Part shown: in pieces, positions 1 through 7,382 of the stretch
Position numbering within the stretch: the stretch's first letter is position 1
Layout of the letters: each line of letters opens with the position of its first letter
The notes under the pieces: model-generated
The model's database searches: none
What the model was told of the DNA's origin: nothing
What the model saw: only the letters and a program-made list of their open reading frames with translations
Assembly (NCBI GenBank): GCA_034435015.1
Contig: DAOTYH010000096.1
Location: 1 to 39,773, forward strand
DNA: 39,773 nt
DNA from: DAOTYH01 sp034435015
GTDB lineage: Bacteria; Chloroflexota; Anaerolineae; Aggregatilineales; UBA3940
Direction of reading: 5' to 3'
Made by a program: the position numbers and the translations under genes

Positions 1-104
1 CAGACAGGCGACCATGTTGGGGTGAGAGAGACGGTCAGAGGGCCGCAGGCCAAGATAACCATGAGTGCGGTCAGCATCACAAGGGAGCGATTCGGACGTT
101 TCAA
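1..104 (-). CDS. Putative lipoprotein/secreted protein, N-terminal fragment (runs off left edge)
   Basis: Partial gene read leftwards and cut by the window edge; only 34 codons are visible. The TTG start (102-104) overlaps the TGA stop of the upstream nucleotidyltransferase gene (101-103), and a GGAGG lies 7 nt before it, which is why I chose this start. The first residues are MKRPNRS, then a hydrophobic run (LVMLTALMVILA) and a Cys at residue 20, as expected of a signal peptide with a loose lipobox. It is probably translationally coupled to the gene before it. Function cannot be told from the fragment; it could also be a plain secreted or single-pass membrane protein. Confidence 0.6.
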   Translation of the reverse strand, partial: MKRPNRSLVMLTALMVILACGPLTVSLTPTWSPV

Positions 105-2728
105 TGCGCTTCCTCCACAAGCAGTTGCTGAAGCAAGGCTTCCTCTTGTTCGGGAGTGGTTATGTCTCCGTCCAGCCGGGCGGCACGCAGGGTCGCAAGG
201 ATAGTACGGAAATGCGGCCCCGGTTTCAGGCCGCGCGTGATCAGCGCCTGACCGTCTGTAAGGGGGGTCACATGGCGCAGACGGCAGGCGTAGTCAACAA
301 TCTGATCGCGGGCAGTGGCCGTTGGGGCGGCGGCCCATGCAGTGACCAAGGCGCGGTCGTTGGTATAGGCGAGCAGTGCATCAATCTGGCTGGGACGCAA
401 GGGTTGGCTCAGTTGATCCATGCGGGCACGCAACTCTTGCACGAGCGCTAGATCGTTCACAGTGCGCCGCTGTACCTTAATACGGCGGCAGAGGGCGTCC
501 AGTGCCTCAGGGGACATGCGGTAGGTCAGCAAGGCGAAGTAGGGCAATTCTAGGTCGAAGTTTTGGCCCAGCTCAGGCCACAAGGGAACTGCTACAGCCT
601 CCCGCAGAGCACGGAAGGCCGCCTGAACCCAGCCGTTGCAACGCAGATCAGGGTGGATGGCCTGTAACACGCCCAGCTCATCCAGCCGGAGGAATGCCTG
701 TTCGGGAGCCGGCTCATCCAGAATCAGCTCGATCTCGTGGCGGATACGGTCGCCGCTGACACGATCAAGCAACGGCAAGGCATGGCCGATCAACTGCTCG
801 GTGCGCGGTTCGATCTGGAAGCCCAATCGTTGTTCCAGCCGTACTGCCCGCAGGATGCGGGTTGGGTCATCTACAAAGCTCAGGCTGTGCAGAACGCGGA
901 TACGTCCGTCGCGCAGGTCAGCCTCGCCGCCGTAGAAGTCAATCAACTGGCCGAAAGCGGCGGGGTCAAGGCGAAGAGCCAGCGTGTTGATGGTGAAGTC
1001 CCGCCGGTGCAGATCAAGCTTGATGCTACTGCGCTCGACTTCCGGCAGGGCAGTGGGAGTGGCATAAAACTCAGTGCGGGCGCTGGCGAAGTCAATGTGA
1101 TTGGGCAGGGCGGCGGGGTCGCTGACGGGGACGTTCAGCCGCTGTGCGATGGCTTCCCAGAGAGAAGGGGTGAACAGCCACTTTCCTGTGCCAAACCGCC
1201 TGTGTGAGCGGGTGTCCCCTCCGAACTGTTCGCACAGGGCATGAGTCAGGGCAATGGCATCTCCTTCAACGACAAAGTCTATATCTGTGCCGGCGTGACC
1301 CAGCAACAGGTCGCGCACGAAGCCACCCACCACATACAGGCTGAGGCCCATCTCTTCTGCCATGCGGCCTGCCTCCCGTGTCAGGGCCATCATGACCGGC
1401 GGAAGGGCGCGTTCAAGCAGACGGATGATCTCGGCCCGCCTTGAAGGGCGCGGGGCCGCATGGCCCATATGCTTGATCAGATCGGTGCGGGTGACCACCC
1501 CAATGATCCCGCCTGTGCTGTCCACAACCGGAATCTGACCCCAGCCGCTGGTCATCATGGTCTGTTGCAGGGTGGCAATTGAATCATCCACCCGGACGGT
1601 AATCTCTCCCGCCTCCATGAGCTGTTCGACGCGTACCCCTGTCAACCCGTGATCAAGGGCGCGATCCACAGCCCGGCGGGTCAGCAGGCCGATCACCCGC
1701 CCATCTTTGACAATTGGGAAGCCTTCATATCCGTAACGGCGCATTCGTTCCGCGGCTTCGCGGGCGCGTGTGTGCGGCGGCAGTGTTTTGACGCCGTGTG
1801 ACATCAGGTCAGCTACTGTCAGGGCAGGACGGATCAGGCGCGGCAGGAGCGCCAGCAGGGCATCCTGTGCCTCGTGTAATTTCATACCGCGAATGATAGC
1901 CGCCGCCGCGCGTCCATGTCCTCCGCCGCCGAAATGCTCGGCTACTTCGCCGACATCAATAGCGTCATCGGTACTGCGGGCGACCAACTGGATGTGTTGC
2001 CCCAGATCAACCAGCAGGAACAATGCCGCCGGATCGAGTAAATCACGCAGTTTGTGGGCCAATGTGGCGACTTCTTCGACGACATCGTGTGCTGAAGCTG
2101 ATGCAATCACGACCGGATAGCCCTCAATCGTATAAGATCGGGCATTCTCCAGCAGACGGTCGTACAGCCGCCGCTGATCCTCGGCCAGCGGGTAATGCAG
2201 GAAGTCGCTCACAATGTCAAGCAAAGCTCCGCTTTCCAGCAACCATGCGGCGGCATAGGCATCACGGGGGGTAGTGGCGTCATAGGTCAGGGCGCCAGTA
2301 TCTTCGTAGATACCCAACAAGAGCAGGGTAGCCTCTATCGGCGTCAGCATGACAGCCTGCTCGCGCAGTTGTTCGGTGAGGAGGGTGGTTGTTGCGCCAA
2401 TAGACTCCAGTGTGACCTGCCATGATGGATCAAGCCAGTCTCGGCGGGAATGATGATCGATCACGATAACGGCAGTGGAATCACTCATGCCGCGCACTGT
2501 TTGGATGGATTGCGTATCCACAACAATGACCCGTGTAACCGGCTCGCGGGGCAGGTCTTTCATTTCGCAGAAAGGTAACTCATCCCGGTAGAGCGCCATG
2601 AAGTGCCGCACGTTGCGGTTCAGACGGTTAGGCAGAACCGGTGAGGCCCCCGGCATCAGCTTATGGGCGGCAAGCTGTGAGGCCAGCGCATCAAAGTCGG
2701 CGTTCTCATGGGTCAAGATCAGTTCCAT
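101..2728 (-). CDS. DHH phosphoesterase / CBS / tRNA nucleotidyltransferase (CCA- or A-adding) fusion
   Basis: 875-residue three-part protein. Residues 1-300 are a DHH/DHHA1 phosphoesterase module (NADFDALAS at 9-17, VDTQ at 70, DHH at 91-93, GGGGHGRA at 267-274). Residues 305-420 are a pair of CBS domains. From 430 on is a class II nucleotidyltransferase head (GGFVRDLLLG at 468-477, catalytic DID at 482-484) with the following RNA-binding region. Family knowledge: this architecture occurs in CCA-adding or A-adding enzymes of Aquifex and Thermotoga type, which build or repair the tRNA 3' end. Which nucleotides this one adds cannot be read from sequence. I start at the ATG at 2728 rather than 27 codons upstream because homology begins there and a -10 box ends 7 nt before it, so the mRNA looks leaderless. 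No Shine-Dalgarno is visible. Confidence 0.9.
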   Translation of the reverse strand: MELILTHENADFDALASQLAAHKLMPGASPVLPNRLNRNVRHFMALYRDELPFCEMKDLPREPVTRVIVVDTQSIQTVRGMSDSTAVIVIDHHSRRDWLDPSWQVTLESIGATTTLLTEQLREQAVMLTPIEATLLLLGIYEDTGALTYDATTPRDAYAAAWLLESGALLDIVSDFLHYPLAEDQRRLYDRLLENARSYTIEGYPVVIASASAHDVVEEVATLAHKLRDLLDPAALFLLVDLGQHIQLVARSTDDAIDVGEVAEHFGGGGHGRAAAAIIRGMKLHEAQDALLALLPRLIRPALTVADLMSHGVKTLPPHTRAREAAERMRRYGYEGFPIVKDGRVIGLLTRRAVDRALDHGLTGVRVEQLMEAGEITVRVDDSIATLQQTMMTSGWGQIPVVDSTGGIIGVVTRTDLIKHMGHAAPRPSRRAEIIRLLERALPPVMMALTREAGRMAEEMGLSLYVVGGFVRDLLLGHAGTDIDFVVEGDAIALTHALCEQFGGDTRSHRRFGTGKWLFTPSLWEAIAQRLNVPVSDPAALPNHIDFASARTEFYATPTALPEVERSSIKLDLHRRDFTINTLALRLDPAAFGQLIDFYGGEADLRDGRIRVLHSLSFVDDPTRILRAVRLEQRLGFQIEPRTEQLIGHALPLLDRVSGDRIRHEIELILDEPAPEQAFLRLDELGVLQAIHPDLRCNGWVQAAFRALREAVAVPLWPELGQNFDLELPYFALLTYRMSPEALDALCRRIKVQRRTVNDLALVQELRARMDQLSQPLRPSQIDALLAYTNDRALVTAWAAAPTATARDQIVDYACRLRHVTPLTDGQALITRGLKPGPHFRTILATLRAARLDGDITTPEQEEALLQQLLVEEAH

Positions 2729-2735
2729 AGGGCGG

Positions 2736-2764
2736 ATTGTAGCGGATGGCAGGTCAGGGGGCAA
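2736..2764 (-). promoter_or_regulatory. Promoter of the nucleotidyltransferase gene, predicting a leaderless mRNA
   Basis: On the minus strand TTGCCC (2759-2764) and TACAAT (2736-2741) are separated by 17 bp. Transcription starting about 7 nt beyond the -10 would begin at or next to the ATG at 2728. No ribosome-binding site lies upstream of that ATG. Confidence 0.5.
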
Positions 2765-2835
2765 TCGGTGATGGGATTGAGTGAGACAGCCGCTCGTCCC
2801 CTCTGGCATCCCGCACCGGCTGTGGCGGCTTGATG

Positions 2836-2841
2836 TATAAT
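2836..2841 (+). promoter_or_regulatory. Consensus -10 box (TATAAT) for the zinc-ribbon protein gene
   Basis: A perfect TATAAT lies 33 bp before the chosen ATG (2875), in the divergent gap with the nucleotidyltransferase gene. No good -35 is seen 16-18 bp upstream. A GGAGG at 2861-2865, between this box and the ATG, supports the downstream start. Confidence 0.45.
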
Positions 2842-2874
2842 CAGGTTGTGGGGTTAAACGGGAGGCCTCTGCCG

Positions 2875-3996
2875 ATGAGCGGCTCGCTGGAACTCAGTTG
2901 GCGGGATATTGAGCTGGACAACCTGCTCGACGTGGATTATGAGAGCACCTCGATCATCGAGACTGAGCGACGGGCCAGACGGACGGTGATGGCGTCCACA
3001 CGGCAGATGGGTTTGCGTGTCCGGGCAGGGGATGGCGACAACTGGCGGACCGGTGCGCTGGGTGCGGAGTTCTCGCCCGACCTGTCTGACCGCCTGCGGA
3101 TCATGGTGCTGGTCGGCGAGGGTAACCCGCCTGAAGACCCTGCCGCGCTGTATGTAGGTCTGCCGGAGGAGCTGGCTCGCAGTGTGCTGGATGGCGTGTT
3201 GAGCGTCAGCGAGCTGGATGAGCTGGGGGCAGGGGTACTGCGCTTTGACCGGGCGCTGTATCATCCGGCTAGTTCCACACCGGCGCTCTTCCGATGGCTG
3301 GGGGCGGCAGTAGTGAAGCTGTTGACCTCCGCACAAGGGCTGACTGACGAAAGCTTGGCGGCCCGGCTTGGGCTGGCTGATACCCGTACTTCGCTGGAGC
3401 CGGTGCCGTCTGACGTGGAGCCTCTGCCTGCCGTTGAGACACCTGAGCCTGAACCGGCACAGCCGGAAGTCCTCCCCTTAGAACCGCAACCAATAGCGGG
3501 AGAAGGAGCAGAACAACCCCCTCCTGTGAGACGTGAACCGGAGGCAGAGCCGCCCTCCCGCCGGCTGTTGCCTGAGGTTGAAACAGCGCCGCCGGAATCA
3601 GGCGCGGCAGGCAGGCCGGAGGCCGGCTTGGTTACTGGGTCCGGGCAGGGACAGGAAACTATGATGCCGGAACAGATGCCGGAACAAAACCTGCCGCTGG
3701 CACATGAGCACGCAGTTGAACCCGAACACCGCAAGATGGAAGAAAAATCACCCCCTGGATTGCCGGAGAGAGAACCCTCACCTTCACTGAAACGGCGCGA
3801 CTCCTTAGAGCGTTACGTCTACCCGCCGCCCTTCCGTAGCCGCAAGGGGTACTTTGGCTGTTTGACTGTCCACCTGTGCGCGGCCTGCGGCCATTACGCC
3901 GCCAGAGAGATCGGGCCGGGGCGTTTTAAGTGCTACCGGTGCCAGTCCGTGGTAGAATATCGTGTGCGGCGGGAGGGAGAAAAAGGGGCTTCTTGA
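2875..3996 (+). CDS. Hypothetical protein with Pro/Glu-rich linker and C-terminal zinc ribbon
   Basis: 373-residue protein I do not recognise. The first 170 residues look like a folded, mostly hydrophilic domain (begins MSGSLELSWRD). Residues about 175-310 are a low-complexity linker rich in Pro, Glu and Ala. The last 50 residues hold a CxxC (335, 338) and a second CxxC (353, 356) about 15 residues later, typical of a zinc ribbon. No signal peptide or membrane segment is seen, so it is probably cytoplasmic. I start at 2875, not at the TTG/ATG at 2830-2833, because GGAGG stands 9 nt before it while the upstream starts overlap the TATAAT box. It is divergent from the nucleotidyltransferase gene and followed by a hairpin, so it is probably a single-gene unit. 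No function is assigned. Confidence 0.75.
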   Translation: MSGSLELSWRDIELDNLLDVDYESTSIIETERRARRTVMASTRQMGLRVRAGDGDNWRTGALGAEFSPDLSDRLRIMVLVGEGNPPEDPAALYVGLPEELARSVLDGVLSVSELDELGAGVLRFDRALYHPASSTPALFRWLGAAVVKLLTSAQGLTDESLAARLGLADTRTSLEPVPSDVEPLPAVETPEPEPAQPEVLPLEPQPIAGEGAEQPPPVRREPEAEPPSRRLLPEVETAPPESGAAGRPEAGLVTGSGQGQETMMPEQMPEQNLPLAHEHAVEPEHRKMEEKSPPGLPEREPSPSLKRRDSLERYVYPPPFRSRKGYFGCLTVHLCAACGHYAAREIGPGRFKCYRCQSVVEYRVRREGEKGAS

Positions 3997-4048
3997 TCGG
4001 CTATTGACTGGCTGACGGGCCTTGCTATGGTGTGCTGTCAAATCTTGT

Positions 4049-4070
4049 GGGGGGTGTTGAACCCTCCTTT
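4049..4070 (+). terminator. Possible terminator after the zinc-ribbon protein gene
   Basis: A 7-bp stem (4049-4055 with 4061-4067, one G-T pair) with a 5-nt loop is followed by TTTGTGTT. It stands 53 nt past the stop codon. The T-rich tail is weak. Confidence 0.4.
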
Positions 4071-4151
4071 GTGTTATCTATCATGGACCAGGTTACGGGC
4101 AATTCAGCCTTCGCTTGATGCGGTATCCTGTCGGGTCTTTGAGGAGGTCAG

Positions 4152-4961
4152 ATGACATGGCTTGAAAGTCTTCATCCCGTGCTTCAGGCTCTTCTCGCTA
4201 CCGGCTTCACATGGGGGGTGACGGCGTTGGGGGCGGCCAGCGTCTTCACATCCAAGACCTTCAGCCGCCGAACACTCGATCTCATGCTGGGGTTTGCCGC
4301 CGGGGTGATGATCGCCGCCAGCTACTGGTCACTGCTGGCGCCCGCTATTGAATTGTCCGAAGAAATGGGGATTCCAAGCTGGATTCCGCCTGCGGTCGGC
4401 TTCCTGCTGGGAGCGGCTTTCCTGCGGGTTGTTGACCGCCTGCTGCCCCACCTGCATATGGGACTGCCGGATGCCAGCGCCGAAGGCCTGAAAACGACCT
4501 GGAAGCGTACCCTGCTTCTTGTCCTTGCAATCACGGTACATAACATCCCGGAAGGGCTGGCTGTAGGGGTAGCCTTTGGTGCGGCGGCGGCAGGTATTCC
4601 TTCCGCCACTCTGGCGGGCGCGATGGCGCTGGCGCTGGGCATTGGCCTGCAAAACTTCCCGGAGGGGATCGCCGTCGCCATGCCTCTGCGGCGTGAGGGG
4701 TTAAGTCCGTTCCGGAGCTTCTGGTACGGCCAGCTCTCGGCGATGGTCGAGCCGCTGGCTGGCGTCCTGGGTGCGGCGGCTGTGTTGATCGCCAGGCCGA
4801 TCCTGCCCTATGCGCTGGCCTTTGCGGCAGGTGCCATGATTTATGTGGTGGCAGAGGAAGTGATCCCCGGTGCGCAGGAGAGCGGCAACTCGGACATAGC
4901 CACTATCGGCGTGGTGCTGGGATTTGTCATCATGATGGTGCTGGACGTTGCGCTGGGGTAG
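4152..4961 (+). CDS. ZIP family divalent metal transporter (GufA/ZupT-like)
   Basis: 269-residue membrane protein with about eight hydrophobic helices. It has the two ZIP metal-site helices: HNIPEG at 130-135 and QNFPEG at 167-172, which in the family line the binuclear metal site for Zn2+ and other divalent cations such as Fe2+ or Mn2+. The loop around residues 100-116 (PHLHMG) has the His residues often found in the ZIP cytoplasmic loop. Length is usual for bacterial ZIPs. The ATG at 4152 follows GAGGAGG (4141-4147) with 4 nt between. It stands alone between a hairpin (4049-4070) and etfB. No metalloregulator operator was recognised, so the natural metal cannot be told. Confidence 0.93.
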   Translation: MTWLESLHPVLQALLATGFTWGVTALGAASVFTSKTFSRRTLDLMLGFAAGVMIAASYWSLLAPAIELSEEMGIPSWIPPAVGFLLGAAFLRVVDRLLPHLHMGLPDASAEGLKTTWKRTLLLVLAITVHNIPEGLAVGVAFGAAAAGIPSATLAGAMALALGIGLQNFPEGIAVAMPLRREGLSPFRSFWYGQLSAMVEPLAGVLGAAAVLIARPILPYALAFAAGAMIYVVAEEVIPGAQESGNSDIATIGVVLGFVIMMVLDVALG

Positions 4962-5049
4962 GAAGCCTGTCAGTCAACTCACCGCTGGAGCTGGCGCAAA
5001 ATAGTGCAAGCGAGATTGTCAGCTATTGTAGAGCAAAAGGAGGAAAGTC

Positions 5050-5838
5050 TTGCGGATTGTAGTGTGCACTAAGGAGACGCCCGATACTGCCGCCAGACTG
5101 GAGATCAACCCGGACGGCACAGTCTCATGGGGGGACGCGCCGCTGGTGATCAACCCATGGGATGAGTATGCTGTCGAAGAGGCGCTCTTGCTCAAGGAGC
5201 AGCGGGGAGCGACAGCCTGCACGGTGCTGGGAATGGGGACAGAAGCTACCAAAGAGGCATTGCGTTCTGCGTTGGCCATGGGGTGTGATGAGGCCGTGTT
5301 GATCACCGATCCAGCCTTGAAAGGGGCAGACACGTTGGTCACCTCTTATGCGCTGGCGCAGGCCATCAGAAAGCTGGATGATGTTAGGCTGGTCATCTTC
5401 GGGAGGATCACGACTGACGGCGGCACTGGTCAGACGCCTGTGCAGGTGGGCCGCCGGCTGGGCTGGAACATACTGACCTTTGTCTCCAAAATAGTTGATC
5501 TGGATTTTACAGCGGGCACGATCACGGTAGAACGGATGCTGGAAGGGGGGAAACAAATCTGCCAGAGCCGTCTGCCTGCTGTGATCAGCGTCATGAAAGG
5601 GATCAATGAGCCGCGTACCCCTTCCTTCATGGCGCTCCGCAAGGCGCAGAAAATGCCTATCTCTGAATGGGATGCGGCCGCACTGGCGCTTGATCCAGCC
5701 ATTACGGCGAAGGTCAAGTGGCCTGAAGTCTTTGCTCCCCCGCCGCGTCAGGGTGAATGTGAGATGATCGAGGGGGCGACAGCGGATGAGATCGCGGCCA
5801 AGCTGGTTGAGCGGCTGACAGCCGAGAAGGTGGTGTAG
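5050..5838 (+). CDS. etfB: Electron transfer flavoprotein, beta subunit
   Basis: 262 residues of the ETF beta family, the small subunit that binds AMP (or a second FAD in bifurcating types) and pairs with EtfA to carry electrons between acyl-CoA or other dehydrogenases and the membrane quinone pool. The start MRIVVCTKETPDT and the segment VINPWDEYAVEEAL around residues 33-46 are typical. The start is TTG at 5050, fixed by AGGAGG (5038-5043) 6 nt upstream. etfA follows after 2 nt, so the two are translationally linked. No dehydrogenase, ETF-quinone oxidoreductase or FixX ferredoxin is adjacent, so the electron partner is unknown. Confidence 0.95.
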   Translation: MRIVVCTKETPDTAARLEINPDGTVSWGDAPLVINPWDEYAVEEALLLKEQRGATACTVLGMGTEATKEALRSALAMGCDEAVLITDPALKGADTLVTSYALAQAIRKLDDVRLVIFGRITTDGGTGQTPVQVGRRLGWNILTFVSKIVDLDFTAGTITVERMLEGGKQICQSRLPAVISVMKGINEPRTPSFMALRKAQKMPISEWDAAALALDPAITAKVKWPEVFAPPPRQGECEMIEGATADEIAAKLVERLTAEKVV

Positions 5839-5840
5839 CA

Positions 5841-6821
5841 GTGGGCGGCGTGTGGGTCTGGATCGAACAACAGCGGGGAGAGGCGCCCCGCGTCTCATGG
5901 GAGGCATTGGGCCTGGCACGCACATTGGGCGATGGGCTGGGACAGGCGGTCACGGCGCTCGTTTTCGGCACGAACGCAACTGCGCTGGGCAAGGAAGCCA
6001 TTCAGCGCGGGGCTGACCATGCCATTGTGTGTGAGGATGCAACGCTGGCCGACTTCCGTCCCGATCCGTATGCCACGCTGTTCAGCAAGCTGGCTAAAGA
6101 GCGTCAGCCTGCCGTCATTCTGGCTGGTTCAACGGCCTGCGGCGGTGACCTGATGGGTTCAGTGGCGGTTGATCTGGAGGCCGGCCTGATCGCTGATGCC
6201 GTCAGTGCTGACTTGTCCGATGGGGCGGTGAGGGTCACGACCCCCGTCTATGGCGGCAAGCTATTGGCCAGAGTGCTGATCCCGGATGGCTGTCCCCAGA
6301 TGCTCACCGTTCGAGCGCGGGTCTTCCCTCTGCCTGAGCCGGATGCAGGCCGCAAGGGGGAGATCGAGGCAGTCTCCCCGGCATTGAGCGAGGAAGAGAT
6401 CGCTACTAAGGTCGTTGTGTTTGAAGGCCCGAGCGGCAAAGTCAGCCTGACGGATGCGGCTGTCGTTGTGGCCGGCGGGCGGGGCGTCGGAGGGCCGGAA
6501 GGCTATGAGCCGCTCCGCGAGCTGTGTGAGATGCTTGGGGCGGCACTGGGAGCCAGCCGCGCGGCAGTGGACGTGGGCTGGATTCCCTATGAGCATCAGA
6601 TCGGGCAGACGGGCAAGGTTATTGCTCCTGACCTGTATATTGCCTGCGGCATCAGCGGAGCGGTTCAGCATCTAGCCGGGATGCGTGCCAGCAAGGTGAT
6701 CGTTGCCATCAACCAAGACCCAGATGCGCCGATCTTTAAACTGGCTCATTATGGCATTGTTGGCGACCTGTTTGAGATCGTGCCGGCGCTGACGAGGGCA
6801 TTTCGAAACAGAAGACAGTAG
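5841..6821 (+). CDS. etfA: Electron transfer flavoprotein, alpha subunit
   Basis: 326 residues, starting with GTG two bases after the etfB stop. The N-terminal 190 residues are the ETF alpha/beta nucleotide-binding-like domain. The C-terminal third is the FAD-binding domain, with GGRGVGG, then GASRAAVDVGW, the HQIGQTGK segment, ACGISGAVQH and the INQDPDAPIF motif, all usual FAD contacts in EtfA. It forms the EtfAB heterodimer in the cytoplasm. Length matches the family and no key segment is missing. Whether this ETF is bifurcating cannot be settled from this pair alone. Confidence 0.95.
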   Translation: MGGVWVWIEQQRGEAPRVSWEALGLARTLGDGLGQAVTALVFGTNATALGKEAIQRGADHAIVCEDATLADFRPDPYATLFSKLAKERQPAVILAGSTACGGDLMGSVAVDLEAGLIADAVSADLSDGAVRVTTPVYGGKLLARVLIPDGCPQMLTVRARVFPLPEPDAGRKGEIEAVSPALSEEEIATKVVVFEGPSGKVSLTDAAVVVAGGRGVGGPEGYEPLRELCEMLGAALGASRAAVDVGWIPYEHQIGQTGKVIAPDLYIACGISGAVQHLAGMRASKVIVAINQDPDAPIFKLAHYGIVGDLFEIVPALTRAFRNRRQ

Positions 6822-6913
6822 TTAGGGCGGCGGGCATGTCCTACTATCTTTAGGCAACAGATCGGACTACAATAAGAGTAGCACAAGCCATACCGCCATC
6901 CAGGAGTGAGCCT

Positions 6914-7297
6914 ATGCCAACTGACCGGGGCATCAAAGTGTTGTACGTGGAAGATGAGCCTGCCATTGCCGAACTGCTTAAGAGCGGGCTTGATCTATTT
7001 GGGATCGAGGTCAGCCCGATTTACGGCAACGCTGAGGAGGCTTATCAGAAGATCGTCAGCGGCCAGCCGCCGTTGAACGAATGCCAGATGCTGGTATTTG
7101 ACATCCGTCTGCCCGGCATGACAGGTCTGGAGCTGGCCGCGGCACTGCGCGAGGCCGGGGAACAGCGTCCCATCCTGATCGTATCGGCCTACCAGCCGCC
7201 GCCGCGCAGTCAGCTTGAGCAGTTAGGGGCACATTTCATGCCCAAGCCCTTTGACTTTGCGGGTATAGTCAGCAAGATTCAGGAGCTGGTAGGGTAA
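6914..7297 (+). CDS. Stand-alone response regulator receiver protein (CheY-like)
   Basis: 127 residues consisting only of a receiver domain. The acidic pocket is E13-D14, the phospho-acceptor is D63 (VFDIRLPGMTG), a Ser in the VSAY segment replaces Thr at the switch position, and the conserved Lys is in MPKPFDF. There is no output domain, so it must act through protein contacts, as CheY/Spo0F types do. The ATG at 6914 has AGGAG 8 nt upstream, and a TACAAT at 6868-6873 may be its -10. A strong hairpin follows. No kinase is adjacent; the multi-GAF kinase at 20939-25006 is one candidate partner, but this is only a guess. Confidence 0.9.
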   Translation: MPTDRGIKVLYVEDEPAIAELLKSGLDLFGIEVSPIYGNAEEAYQKIVSGQPPLNECQMLVFDIRLPGMTGLELAAALREAGEQRPILIVSAYQPPPRSQLEQLGAHFMPKPFDFAGIVSKIQELVG

Positions 7298-7330
7298 ACC
7301 GGCGGCCAACAACAGGGTATCGGATAGCCG

Positions 7331-7357
7331 GCAGGGGCGCTCAAGCGGCGCCCCTGC
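7331..7357 (+). terminator. Strong hairpin terminator after the response regulator gene
   Basis: A perfect 10-bp GC-rich stem (7331-7340 with 7348-7357) with a 7-nt loop, starting 34 nt past the stop and ending just before the TPR gene. There is no U-tract, so it could also be an mRNA stabiliser. Confidence 0.5.
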
Positions 7358-7382
7358 TGTGTATCAGGGATACGGGCTAAGG

